Origin: Betaproteobacteria bacterium
GTDB taxonomy: Bacteria; Pseudomonadota; Gammaproteobacteria; Burkholderiales; Rhodocyclaceae
Length of the DNA stretch: 37,992 nt
NCBI GenBank assembly: GCA_009781085.1
Contig: WQYV01000015.1
Location: 1-37,992 of the forward strand
Reading direction: 5' to 3'
The translations under genes were made by a program, and so were the position numbers. Below are positions 1 through 9,235 of this stretch, one piece after another (position 1 is the first letter of the stretch; each line of letters starts with the position of its first letter). The notes beneath the pieces were generated by a model. The model was not told where the DNA came from. It saw only the letters and a list, made by a program, of their open reading frames with translations, and ran no database searches.

Positions 1-177
1 GCGAATCAGCTTTTCGTCGCTGGCATGGATAGTGACCGTGCCGCGCAGATGGCGCTTGTTCTTGGTGGTTTTCTTGGTAAGGATGTGGCGCTTGAACGCG
101 CAGGAACGCTTGATGCTCCCGCTGGCACGCACCCTGAAGCGCTTTTTGGCGCCGCTCTTGGTTTTCATCTTGGGCAT
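1..177 (-). CDS. rpmI: 50S ribosomal protein L35 (C-terminus cut by window edge)
   Basis: Reverse-strand translation from CAT at 175-177: [58 protein letters not shown], typical L35; sits next to infC and thrS. Confidence 0.95.
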   Translation of the reverse strand, partial: MPKMKTKSGAKKRFRVRASGSIKRSCAFKRHILTKKTTKNKRHLRGTVTIHASDEKLIR

Positions 178-281
178 TACAACTACTCCTGTTTATAGAA
201 TGCCGCCAGGTAGCCCTTTTAAGGCGTTTTCGCACCTGGCGTCACTTGTTTTGCTCCTCGCGGAGCCATTTCCGCCGTCGT

Positions 282-806
282 TCAGCGGCTCTTACGAGCC
301 GGAGCGACGACCATTACCATCAGACGCCCTTCCATCTTGGGCATCTGCTCGACCTGGGCGATATCTTCCAGGTCGGCCTTGATCCGTTCAAGCTGTCTCA
401 TGCCAAATTCCTGGTGTGCCATCTCGCGCCCCCGGAAACGCAACGTCACCTTGCACTTATCACCATCTTCCAGGAAACGTCGCAGGTTGCGCAGCTTGAT
501 CTGGTAATCGTTTTCATCGGTACCGGGCCGCAACTTGATTTCCTTGACCTGCACCTGTTTTTGCTTCAAACGGGCTTCGTGGGCTTTTTTCTGTTCCTGG
601 TAGCGGAACTTGCCGAAATCCATCACCTTGCATACGGGCGGCTGTGCCATTGGTGCGATTTCGACTAGATCCAAACCGGCCTCGTCAGCTGCTTCGAGCG
701 CCGCACGCAGGGACATGATCCCTAGCGGTTCACCGTCTTCATTGACCAAGCGAACCTCAGGCGCGCTGATTTCCTCATTTACGCGCTGCTTCTTTTCCTG
801 TGCGAT
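282..806 (-). CDS. infC: Translation initiation factor IF-3
   Basis: ORF 282..749 reads in frame upstream to an ATC codon at 804-806, giving (I)[32 protein letters not shown]...; IF-3 motifs [15 protein letters not shown] and [10 protein letters not shown]. Confidence 0.93.
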   Translation of the reverse strand: MAQEKKQRVNEEISAPEVRLVNEDGEPLGIMSLRAALEAADEAGLDLVEIAPMAQPPVCKVMDFGKFRYQEQKKAHEARLKQKQVQVKEIKLRPGTDENDYQIKLRNLRRFLEDGDKCKVTLRFRGREMAHQEFGMRQLERIKADLEDIAQVEQMPKMEGRLMVMVVAPARKSR

Positions 807-832
807 GGTTCAATTCTCCACAAAAGCCAATA

Positions 833-2749
833 TCAGACCGATGCTGCTTTCGCTCTAATTTCGCGAAGCCAGCGGTCGATCAACAAATCGAGGGACATTT
901 GGCCAAGATCCTGGCCGCCTCGGACGCGCACCGCCACCGTTGCCGTGGTCTTCTCCTTCTCGCCAGTGACGCTCTGGTACGGCAGCTTGTGCACACTGTG
1001 CTCGCGGATTTTATAGTTGATTTTTTCGTTGCGCAAATCGACTTCTACACGAAAACCTGCATCGCGCAGCCTTTGTGTTACATCAAGCGCGTAATCGGCT
1101 TGCCCTTCCGAGATATTCATCACCACAGCCTGCACCGGCGCAAGCCACAGTGGCAACGCACCCGCATGATGTTCGATCAGGATGCCGATGAAACGTTCCA
1201 GCGAGCCGAGAATCGCCCGATGGAGCATAATCGGCGTTTTGCGTGCGTTGTCTTCGGCCACGAATTCCGCACCAAGCCGCCCCGGCAGGTTGAAATCCAG
1301 TTGCAGGGTTCCGCATTGCCATACCCGCCCAAGATTGTCCTTGAGCGAAAACTCGATCTTCGGGCCGTAAAACGCGCCTTCTCCCGGCTGCAATTCGTAG
1401 GCCAGCCCCTGGGCATCGAGCGAAGCGGCCAGCGCCGCCTCGGCGGCATCCCACTGCGCGTCGGAACCTACCCGTTTATCTGGCCGCGTGGAGAGCTTGA
1501 CCAGCACGTCATTGAAGCCGAAGTCACGGTAAACCTTCTGCAACAAGCAGATGAACTCTGCTGCTTCCGATTGCACCTGTTCTTCGGTGCAAAAGATGTG
1601 CGCGTCGTCCTGAACGAAATTGCGTACCCGCATGATGCCGTGCAACGCGCCCGACGGCTCGTTGCGGTGACAGGAACCAAACTCGGCCATCCGGAGCGGC
1701 AGGTCGCGGTAGCTCTTGAGCCCCTGGTTGAATATCTGGATATGGCAGGGGCAGTTCATCGGTTTGACCGCGTACTCCCGCTTCTCGGACTGCGTCGTAA
1801 ACATCAGTTCCGAATACATGTCCCAATGCCCGGAACGCTCCCACAGCGCCCGGTCGACGATCAGCGGCGTTTTGACTTCCTGGTAGCCGTTGCGCTGGAT
1901 CGTCCGGCGCATGTATTGCTCGACCTGTTGCCACAGCGCCCAGCCCTTTGCGTGCCAGAACACCATCCCCGGCGCGTCGTCCTGGAGATGGAAGAAATCG
2001 AGCTGACGGCCAAGCTTGCGGTGGTCGCGCTTCTCGGCCTCTTCGATCATGTGCAGCCAGGCGTCGAGGTCTTCCTTCTTCGCCCATGCCGTGCCGTAGA
2101 CGCGCTGGAGCATCTCGTTGTTCGAGTCGCCGCGCCAGTAGGCCCCGGCGAGCCGGGTGAGCTTGAACACCTTGAGTTTGCCGGTCGAAGGTACATGCGG
2201 ACCCCGGCAAAGGTCGACGAAATCGCCCTGCCGGTAGAGCGATATGTCTTCGCCTGCCGGGATCGAAGCAATGATCTCGGCCTTGTAATGTTCGCCGACA
2301 CCCTTGAAGAACTCGACCGCCTTTTCGCGTGGCCACACTTCCCGCGTCACAGGCAGCTCGCGGCGGGCGATCTCGCCCATGCGTGCCTCGATGGTCAACA
2401 AGTCTTCTGGCGTAAACGGGCGCTTATAGGAAAAATCGTAGTAGAAACCGTTCTCGACCACCGGCCCGATCGTGACCTGCGCGTCCGGGAACAGCTCTTT
2501 CGCCGCCTGCGCCAGCAGGTGCGCACAGGAATGACGCAGGATATCGACCCCTTCCGGGTCTTTGTCAGTGATGACCGCAAGCGCCACATCCGATTCGATG
2601 CGGTGGGACACATCCACCAGGTTCCCATCCACCTTCCCGGCCAATGCCGCCTTGGCAAGCCCCGCGCCAATGGAGGACGCCACTTCGCCTACCGACACCG
2701 GCTGGTCGAAGCTGCGGACAGAACCGTCGGGCAAGGTAATGTTTGGCAT
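833..2749 (-). CDS. thrS: Threonine--tRNA ligase
   Basis: [24 protein letters not shown]... with TGS domain, [20 protein letters not shown] and C-terminal anticodon-binding domain; ATG at 2747-2749 is preferred to the longer ORF start. Confidence 0.96.
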   Translation of the reverse strand: MPNITLPDGSVRSFDQPVSVGEVASSIGAGLAKAALAGKVDGNLVDVSHRIESDVALAVITDKDPEGVDILRHSCAHLLAQAAKELFPDAQVTIGPVVENGFYYDFSYKRPFTPEDLLTIEARMGEIARRELPVTREVWPREKAVEFFKGVGEHYKAEIIASIPAGEDISLYRQGDFVDLCRGPHVPSTGKLKVFKLTRLAGAYWRGDSNNEMLQRVYGTAWAKKEDLDAWLHMIEEAEKRDHRKLGRQLDFFHLQDDAPGMVFWHAKGWALWQQVEQYMRRTIQRNGYQEVKTPLIVDRALWERSGHWDMYSELMFTTQSEKREYAVKPMNCPCHIQIFNQGLKSYRDLPLRMAEFGSCHRNEPSGALHGIMRVRNFVQDDAHIFCTEEQVQSEAAEFICLLQKVYRDFGFNDVLVKLSTRPDKRVGSDAQWDAAEAALAASLDAQGLAYELQPGEGAFYGPKIEFSLKDNLGRVWQCGTLQLDFNLPGRLGAEFVAEDNARKTPIMLHRAILGSLERFIGILIEHHAGALPLWLAPVQAVVMNISEGQADYALDVTQRLRDAGFRVEVDLRNEKINYKIREHSVHKLPYQSVTGEKEKTTATVAVRVRGGQDLGQMSLDLLIDRWLREIRAKAASV

Positions 2750-2798
2750 GGAAACGGCCTTCAGGACAAATTGCCAACGCCCGTCGAGCCGTAAACGA

Positions 2799-2826
2799 AA
2801 AAAGTGCGGCCAGACCGCACTTTTCT
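2799..2826 (-). terminator. Rho-independent terminator-like hairpin between tRNA-Val and thrS
   Basis: Reverse strand AAAAGTGCGGTCTGGCCGCACTTTTTT: 6-bp GC stem flanked by A and T tracts. Confidence 0.7.
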
Positions 2827-2896
2827 CCGGACTCCTCCGCCGTGCGGCCTTGCATGGCTGCCCGGAACACGGAAATCGACTGGATCGGTTGGGCAT

Positions 2897-2973
2897 TGGT
2901 AGGCGCGATTGGACTCGAACCAACGACCCCCACCATGTCAAGGTGGTGCTCTAACCAACTGAGCTACGCGCCT
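2897..2973 (-). tRNA. tRNA-Val (anticodon GAC), CCA encoded
   Basis: Reverse strand AGGCGCGTAGCTCAGTTGGTTAGAGCACCACCTTGACATGGTGGGGGTCGTTGGTTCGAGTCCAATCGCGCCTACCA: 7-bp acceptor stem, anticodon loop TTGACAT, T arm GGTTCGAGTCC. Confidence 0.95.
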
Positions 2974-3050
2974 GCTAAAGAGGCGAAATTATAGGCGAGA
3001 AATCGGCGCTGTCAAGGAAGAACGACTGGAGCGACCCTGACGCATGCTTT

Positions 3051-3081
3051 CCCTCTCCCGCCCCGAAGGGGCGGGAGAGGG
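3051..3081. repeat. GC-rich palindromic repeat, minimal single-hairpin form
   Basis: CCCTCTCCCGCCCC-GAA-GGGGCGGGAGAGGG, perfect 14-bp arms; same sequence family as the repeats at 11.9, 23.35, 24.2 and 28.4 kb. Confidence 0.85.
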
Positions 3082-3303
3082 GGTAAAAATTGGAATCACT
3101 GTTGAACACTCTGTTCCACTTTGTTAGATAAATCAGAGGTTTATTAGCTTTGTTGCTCCCCTGTGATAGCGAACAAAGATGATCTTAGCCTCTGCTGTAT
3201 CCGGCCGGTGTTTGACCCCTTGGTCGTATGCCGCAGTGGTGCGCGAAGGTGTTATGCTTATAGCGTTACCCATCCATCCGCACAACAACAAAAGGAGCTT
3301 CGC

Positions 3304-4155
3304 ATGTCGTCCCAAGCCGCCTTAGCAGCACAAGCCAAGCAATGCCTTGCCAAAGCTGCACCTATTCCCGGGGCTCCATTATGGCATATGGGCTGGGGAG
3401 ACGCAGACGACAAGGCCGTCATGCAAAACGCCGTCGACTACCTGACATGCAAGGCCAAGGCTAAAATGCCCTTCACCGAAGACGAAAAGCATTTCCTGGT
3501 CGAAGTGTTCGAGGCGTTTTGGTGGGGTGGCAAGATTCTAGACTGGATACCAGGTATGGATGGCATGCCCGAGGCAGCTACACTGGCCAACCATTACGTG
3601 CACGGCGATGGCAAAACGCTGGAGGTCAGCGCCGAACTTTACAAGACCTCCGTCATCGTGCGCGACACCATGGCAGCAATGAAGGCGTTCATCGGGGAAA
3701 GCATCAACAAGGGAATACCTGTGCCCTTACTGCGATCAGGCGATCTCAATTTCATGAAATCCCAGCACTTTGCTAAGGTGTCACGGGGTAGAGGTCGCAA
3801 CCAACAGACCCAAGGTCATGTGTTGAACGACGGTGCTTTGCAAGCCGAGCAGCAGAACCTACGCTTACGTTTTGCCGACCATCGTTTCCACCTACAGGCA
3901 TACTCGTCGGTTATTGGCAATACGCCCACGGGCAAGACACACATGCACACGCGCTGGCGTGTGGATTCCATCTGGGACTACGAACCTTTCAGAAACACTA
4001 CCGAAGATGCAAAATACATTTCAGAACTCCCGATGGGACATAGCCGCGAGCACAAACTCGTATTACCGGATGGCTTGTCGCAGTACATGACGGTACTGGG
4101 CATAGCGAAGGTTTTCAATTACTGGGCGGAATGGCATGAGACCTGGGACTTTTAG
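3304..4155 (+). CDS. Uncharacterised protein; candidate toxin/effector-like ORF upstream of duplicated membrane-anchored genes
   Basis: ATG at 3304 after AAAAGGAGC ribosome-binding site; MSSQAALAAQAKQCLAKAAPIPGAPLWHMGWGDADDKAV...; no signal peptide visible; no family recognised by eye. Confidence 0.75.
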   Translation: MSSQAALAAQAKQCLAKAAPIPGAPLWHMGWGDADDKAVMQNAVDYLTCKAKAKMPFTEDEKHFLVEVFEAFWWGGKILDWIPGMDGMPEAATLANHYVHGDGKTLEVSAELYKTSVIVRDTMAAMKAFIGESINKGIPVPLLRSGDLNFMKSQHFAKVSRGRGRNQQTQGHVLNDGALQAEQQNLRLRFADHRFHLQAYSSVIGNTPTGKTHMHTRWRVDSIWDYEPFRNTTEDAKYISELPMGHSREHKLVLPDGLSQYMTVLGIAKVFNYWAEWHETWDF

Positions 4156-4621
4156 AGCGATTCGCTGGGTGGGCTTGTTCACAGCGGTTATTCTGCTGGT
4201 TGCCTGCGGCTTGTTGGCAACGGCGTTTCTGCGGGGTTTCTCCGGGAATCGCTGCCTTGTCGCTGATCGTGTCTGGGTAGTGGATGAACTGCGTGAGGAC
4301 GGTCAGACGCTTTACCTTGCCTATCGCATATCGGGTTGGCACGAAAAGGTGGAATACTACGAACTGTACGCGACGCTTCCAAGCTTCGACGTTTGCGGCG
4401 ATACCAAGGAAGAACAGCTAGACATGGATAACATCGACGACACAGAAGGCAAGATGGTCAAGGACGTGCTTGTGCGTAACACGAAGCATGGTCAGAAACT
4501 AGAGATTCGCTATACGCGCCAAGCCGATGAAGGTGTCGAGCCGAACCAGGCCAAGCTGATACGTGGGGATACGATTGAGTCAAACCCTGAGGACAATCCG
4601 CGAGTGTGGGGAGATGAGTAA
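4136..4621 (+). CDS. Small membrane-anchored protein, copy 1 (candidate immunity-like)
   Basis: MRPGTFRAIRWVGLFTAVILLVACGLLATAFLRGF... N-terminal hydrophobic segment then soluble domain; overlaps the end of the upstream CDS by 20 nt; homologous to 4712..5248. Confidence 0.75.
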   Translation: MRPGTFRAIRWVGLFTAVILLVACGLLATAFLRGFSGNRCLVADRVWVVDELREDGQTLYLAYRISGWHEKVEYYELYATLPSFDVCGDTKEEQLDMDNIDDTEGKMVKDVLVRNTKHGQKLEIRYTRQADEGVEPNQAKLIRGDTIESNPEDNPRVWGDE

Positions 4622-4711
4622 CGGATTTGACGCGCTACGCACTAAACCGCTTGGGGTCAAACCCTGAGGACAATCCAGTCAGGCGGCAGGAATATTACTG
4701 GGCGCAATGGC

Positions 4712-5248
4712 ATGAGACCTGGGACTTTTAGAGCAATTCGCTGGGTGGGTTTGACAGCGGTTGTTCTGCTGCTTGCCTGCGGCTTGTTGGCAACAGCGTT
4801 TCTACGGGGTTTCTCCGATAATCGCTGCTTTCTTATTGATCATGCCGAGGTAGTGGATGAACTGCGCGAGGGCAATCAAATATTTTACCTCGTCTATCGC
4901 ATAACGGGTTGGCACGACAAGGTGGCATTCTACGAACTGTACGCAACGCTTCCAAGCTTCGACACCTGCGGCCATCCCAAGGACGAACCGCTAGACGGAT
5001 ATGTCATCGACGACACAGAAGCCAGGAGGAACGAAGGCAGGATGGACGAAGGCAGGATGGTCAAGGATGTGCTTGTGCGTAACACGAAGTATGGCAAGAA
5101 GCTGGAGGTTCGCTATACGCGCCAAGCCGATGAGGGCGTCGAACCAAACCATGCCAAGCTGATTCCTGGGGACACGGTGAAGCCAAACCCTGAGGACAAT
5201 CCACGAGAGTGGGACACGGAGGACACGACAGGGGCAGATGGCGAATGA
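4712..5248 (+). CDS. Small membrane-anchored protein, copy 2 (tandem paralogue of 4136..4621)
   Basis: MRPGTFRAIRWVGLTAVVLLLACGLLATAFLRGF...FYELYATLPSFDTCG...MVKDVLVRNTKYGKKLEVRYTRQADEGVEPNHAKLIPGDT; alignable to copy 1 over its whole length. Confidence 0.75.
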   Translation: MRPGTFRAIRWVGLTAVVLLLACGLLATAFLRGFSDNRCFLIDHAEVVDELREGNQIFYLVYRITGWHDKVAFYELYATLPSFDTCGHPKDEPLDGYVIDDTEARRNEGRMDEGRMVKDVLVRNTKYGKKLEVRYTRQADEGVEPNHAKLIPGDTVKPNPEDNPREWDTEDTTGADGE

Positions 5249-5333
5249 CCGATGCGCCGCGAATCTTCGGTTCAGCAAGGGTCGATACCATCTTTTCTGT
5301 TTTTAACCCTGTTGGCAAAAAACGGCATCTACA

Positions 5334-5903
5334 TTACCCGGTAGTGGCGACGAAGAGCGTTGCCACCCCAAGCACGGCAAAAAGCAGCGCCGCCACAATG
5401 CGGATCACTTTCAGAGGCAGTTTTTCGCCCAGCTTCCCACCCACAAACACTGCCGGGACATCGGCGATTAGCATGCCGAGGGTTGTACCCGCCACCACCA
5501 GCAACGGTGCCTTGTATTGCGCTGCTAGCGCCACAGTGGCGATCTGGGTCTTATCGCCCATTTCGGCGAGGAAGAAACTGACGAAAGTCGTCACGAACAC
5601 GCCATGGCGTGTGACCGCATCTGCCTCTTCCCCATCGATACGGTCCGGCACGAGCACCCATACGGCCATCGCCAGGAAAGACAGCCCCAACAACCAGCGC
5701 AAAACCCCGGCGTCGATGAGCCAGGCTGCCAGCGTGCCAACGGCTCCCGCCAAACCATGATTCACCACGGTGGCGCACAGGATGCCCAGTACGATGGGCC
5801 ACGTTTTCCTGAAACGTGCCGCCAGCACGAGCGCCAGCAATTGCGTCTTGTCGCCGATTTCGGCCAGGGCGACGACACCCATCGAGATGAGGAATTCGAT
5901 CAC
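5334..5903 (-). CDS. TMEM165/GDT1 (UPF0016) family membrane protein, putative Mn2+/Ca2+ exporter
   Basis: Two copies of the E-x-G-D-K-T-Q signature (ALAEIGDKTQLLAL, FLAEMGDKTQIATV); GTG start at 5901-5903. Confidence 0.9.
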   Translation of the reverse strand: MIEFLISMGVVALAEIGDKTQLLALVLAARFRKTWPIVLGILCATVVNHGLAGAVGTLAAWLIDAGVLRWLLGLSFLAMAVWVLVPDRIDGEEADAVTRHGVFVTTFVSFFLAEMGDKTQIATVALAAQYKAPLLVVAGTTLGMLIADVPAVFVGGKLGEKLPLKVIRIVAALLFAVLGVATLFVATTG

Positions 5904-6698
5904 TTACGCGCTTACCCCGCCTGGCCTGTGCACGCGATCCCAGAGCGCCGTCAGCGCCCGCGCCGCACCCATCTTCAGGCGGTGGGAAGCGAGCATGCTC
6001 ACTTCGGTATCGCCGGGGTTGATTTCCACCGCAGCCACGCCGTTCTGGCGCGCCCACCAGACAGGGTGGGCAATATAGGGAAAAACGCTGGTCGTGCCGA
6101 TGGAAAGCACGAGATCAGGCTCATCTTCCATGACCCGTGCCAATTGCTCCAGTGCCAACCGAGGCAGCATTTCACCGAAAAGTACCACGTCGGGACGTAC
6201 CTGCTGCCCACATTCGGGGCAAGACGGCGGCAACGTGAGACCCGCGTAATCTTCCACCTCGCGTTCGTAATCGCACGCCATGCACAGCAGCCGATGCACG
6301 GTTCCATGGATTTCGATCAGGTTTTTCGACCCGGCCTTGCGGTGCAGGCTGTCGTTGTTCTGGGTAAGCACCCAAAGGCCGGGCTTTTCCTTTTCAAACG
6401 CGGCAATCAGCCGATGCGCGGCATTCGGCCCGGCCTCCCGGCAATTGCTTTCGATCTGGCCGATATAGCGCCAGGTAATTTCGGGCCGGTGCACCAGCAT
6501 GCTACCGGAAAGTGCCTCCTCGATCGGGAAACCTTCTTCGGTTACACGGTCGTTATAAAGCCCGCCGATGCCCCGGTAGGTTGGCAGGCCGGAATCCGCA
6601 GAAATGCCCGCGCCGGTAATAAACAGCGGACGCTGTGCTCGGGCAAGCAGGGGCGCAACTTCATCCAGCATGGCATCGAACGGTTCGCTCGTCGTCAT
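5904..6698 (-). CDS. SIR2-family NAD-dependent protein deacylase
   Basis: GAGISADSGLPTYRG, TQNNDSLHRKAGS, IEIHGT, Cys pairs CMAC and CPEC, RPDVVLFGE; start chosen at MTTSEP. Confidence 0.9.
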   Translation of the reverse strand: MTTSEPFDAMLDEVAPLLARAQRPLFITGAGISADSGLPTYRGIGGLYNDRVTEEGFPIEEALSGSMLVHRPEITWRYIGQIESNCREAGPNAAHRLIAAFEKEKPGLWVLTQNNDSLHRKAGSKNLIEIHGTVHRLLCMACDYEREVEDYAGLTLPPSCPECGQQVRPDVVLFGEMLPRLALEQLARVMEDEPDLVLSIGTTSVFPYIAHPVWWARQNGVAAVEINPGDTEVSMLASHRLKMGAARALTALWDRVHRPGGVSA

Positions 6699-6723
6699 TT
6701 TCCGTCCCCCTCGAAGCCCCATT

Positions 6724-7374
6724 TCAGTTTTTCCTGGAACCGGAAGCGGAACCAAACGATGTGATTTCGAGGTATTGGCGGCGGTCGGCATCGAAACGCT
6801 GGCGCAGGATATCGCGCTCGTTGATTTTTCTCTCGATTGCCACACGCGCCTGTGCCAATTCTTCATCGGCGTAATTTATTGCCCTTCTGAGGTCAGCCGG
6901 AACCGCTTTCCCTTTCAAGGCTTTCGTCTCGTCATCGAGCCCCTTGCACCGTGCGACGAATCTTTCCTCATCGACACGCAACTCACCGATGGCCTTGTCG
7001 AATTCGGCAATTTCGCGGTCGCGGCGTTGATCAAGAGCCTCCAGTGAAGGGTATCTCTCCCATAGCGCATCGTTCTGGCGCTTCTGCCTAGCCGCTTCCT
7101 TGCGTGCCTCCTCCTGCTGGTATGCCTGCTCCCTGCGGCGGGCGCTCTCATCAGATGTGGGCTGTGCCTCCTCCCGGTAGACGGTGACGCCATTGATCTT
7201 CTTTACCCAGGCACGGCCATAACATTCCTTTGGCAGGGTATCGCTAAACACCGGGCGGCCATTGACCTCGCAACTGAACACCCTTACCACGCCGCCCTTG
7301 TCCTGCTGTCCTGCGACAGAAAGCGGTATGGCCAGCAATACAACGACACTCCAGAGAAAATCACCGTACCGCAT
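6724..7374 (-). CDS. DUF4124-like periplasmic protein with coiled coil
   Basis: MRYGDFLWSVVVLLAIPLSVAGQ signal peptide, VFSCEVNGRPVFSDTLP, then long charged helical region. Confidence 0.7.
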   Translation of the reverse strand: MRYGDFLWSVVVLLAIPLSVAGQQDKGGVVRVFSCEVNGRPVFSDTLPKECYGRAWVKKINGVTVYREEAQPTSDESARRREQAYQQEEARKEAARQKRQNDALWERYPSLEALDQRRDREIAEFDKAIGELRVDEERFVARCKGLDDETKALKGKAVPADLRRAINYADEELAQARVAIERKINERDILRQRFDADRRQYLEITSFGSASGSRKN

Positions 7375-8011
7375 CATGTGTTCCATAAGCATCCCGATAA
7401 ACCTGGACAGCCGCAAGGTTGGCCTCCAGTTCCGGCGTATCGCCCAGATAGGCGATCAGGTCTTCGAGTGTGGCTACCGGCACGACTGGAACACCATACA
7501 TCCCTTCGACTTCCCGAGCCGCCGAAATTTCACCCTGCCCACGTTCCATGCGGTCCAGCGCAATGACCACCCCTGCCGGTTCGGCTCCGTGGGCGCGGAT
7601 GATGTTGACCGATTCCCGCACCGAAGTGCCCGCCGAAATCACGTCATCAAGAATCAGCACCCGCCCTTTGAGCGGTGCCCCGATCAGCATCCCGCCCTCA
7701 CCATGATCCTTGGTTTCCTTGCGGTTGAAAGCAAACGGCACGTTCACCCCCTCCCCAGCCAGCCGTATCGCCGTACCGGCCACCAGCGGGATACCCTTGT
7801 AGGCCGGACCGAAAAGCATGTCGAACGTCACGCGGGAGCCGAGAATCGCCTGGGCATAAAACCCGCACAGACCGCTGAACGAAGCGCCATCATCAAACAA
7901 ACCTGCATTGAAGAAATAAGGCGAAACCCGTCCGGCCTTGGTCACAAACGTACCAAAGCGTAACACGCCCTTACGGCAGGAAAGCTCTATGAAATCACGG
8001 CTGAACGTCAT
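7361..8011 (-). CDS. pyrE: Orotate phosphoribosyltransferase
   Basis: FGPAYKGIPLVAGTAIRL, FNRKETKDHGEGG, VLILDDVISAGTSVRES. Confidence 0.95.
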   Translation of the reverse strand: MTFSRDFIELSCRKGVLRFGTFVTKAGRVSPYFFNAGLFDDGASFSGLCGFYAQAILGSRVTFDMLFGPAYKGIPLVAGTAIRLAGEGVNVPFAFNRKETKDHGEGGMLIGAPLKGRVLILDDVISAGTSVRESVNIIRAHGAEPAGVVIALDRMERGQGEISAAREVEGMYGVPVVPVATLEDLIAYLGDTPELEANLAAVQVYRDAYGTHDAVR

Positions 8012-8155
8012 ATCGGCTCTGATTTTGGCGTAACGCCATATTATATCGTTTCAATTTTGAGGGACGGCGTGGCAAGAATCGTATTTGACCCTTCAAGAGC
8101 TGTCTTTAACGGTACAATTTTGCCCCTTCAGCCTAAACCATTTCCGACAGAGCAA

Positions 8156-9235
8156 ATGATGTCCGCCGCCCAAATCGAAAACCTCAATATTTTATCCATT
8201 GACCACATGCCTTCGCCGGAAGAAATCAAGGCGCGCGTGGCGTTGGATGACGTTGCAGCGGCTACGGTTGTCGCGGGTCGCCAAGCATTCATCGACATTC
8301 TCGAACGCCGAGATTCTCGGCTTTTTGTCATCGTTGGCCCCTGCTCCATCCATGATCCCGAGGCTGGGATCGATTACGCCCGACGCCTGCGGGCGCTTGC
8401 CGATGAGGTTTCGGGCACGTTGATGCTGGCGATGCGCGTGTATTTTGAGAAGCCGCGCACCGCAATCGGTTGGAAGGGTTACATCAACGACCCCAGCATG
8501 GACGACTCCTTTCGGATCGACCTGGGCATGGAGAAAGCCCGACACTTCCTACGCGAGGTTTCACGTATTGGGCTACCCATTGGCACCGAGGCACTCGACC
8601 CCATTGCCCCCCAGTATTACGGTGACCTCATTTCTTGGACGGCCATTGGGGCGCGCACTTCCGAATCGCAAACTCACCGCGAAATGGCTTCCGGCCTTTC
8701 GACGCCGGTCGGCTTCAAGAACACTACCGACGGCGATGTCGTTGCCGCCATCAACGCCATCCTCTCGGCAGCCAACCCGCACAGTTTCCTTGGCGTCAAC
8801 CTTGAAGGGCAATCCGCTATTGTGCGCACGCGCGGCAACCGTCATGGGCATATAGTGCTGCGCGGCGGGGAACGACCCAACTACGATTCCGTCTCCGTAT
8901 CCTGCGCCGAACAGGCGCTTGCCAAGGCCAAATTACCCTGCAACATCGTCATCGACTGCTCGCACGGCAATTCTTGGAAACGACCCGAGATGCAGCCCCT
9001 GGTAATGAAGGATGTCGTCAATCAAATTCGTGACGGCAACCGTTCCATCGTCGGCCTGATGATCGAAAGCAACATCGTTGCTGGCAACCAACCTATCCCT
9101 ACCGATCTTTCGCAACTCAAATATGGCTGTTCGGTCACGGATGCTTGCGTCGGATGGGAAACCACCGTTGAAATGATCCGTTCCGCCGATTCGATATTAC
9201 GCGAAACACTAGGGAAACGGGGCATTCCCGAATGA
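8156..9235 (+). CDS. 3-deoxy-7-phosphoheptulonate synthase, class I, AroF/G/H type
   Basis: VGPCSIHDPEAGIDYARRL, MRVYFEKPRTAIGWKGYINDPSMD, IDCSHGNSWK; which isozyme is not determined. Confidence 0.94.
   Translation: MMSAAQIENLNILSIDHMPSPEEIKARVALDDVAAATVVAGRQAFIDILERRDSRLFVIVGPCSIHDPEAGIDYARRLRALADEVSGTLMLAMRVYFEKPRTAIGWKGYINDPSMDDSFRIDLGMEKARHFLREVSRIGLPIGTEALDPIAPQYYGDLISWTAIGARTSESQTHREMASGLSTPVGFKNTTDGDVVAAINAILSAANPHSFLGVNLEGQSAIVRTRGNRHGHIVLRGGERPNYDSVSVSCAEQALAKAKLPCNIVIDCSHGNSWKRPEMQPLVMKDVVNQIRDGNRSIVGLMIESNIVAGNQPIPTDLSQLKYGCSVTDACVGWETTVEMIRSADSILRETLGKRGIPE

Noticed and set aside
800-2794. 664-aa plus-strand ORF
   Set aside because: Lies antisense to thrS, whose translation is unmistakable; composition (His/Arg/Leu rich) is typical of shadow ORFs in GC-rich DNA.
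2799-2826. AAGTGCGGT, identical to the Pasteurellaceae DNA uptake signal core, present as inverted pair in the terminator
   Set aside because: Single occurrence noticed, GC-rich genome with betaproteobacterial-like gene content; most likely a chance match in a terminator stem.
5604-6764. 386-aa plus-strand ORF
   Set aside because: Antisense to the GDT1-family and SIR2 genes, which are well supported.
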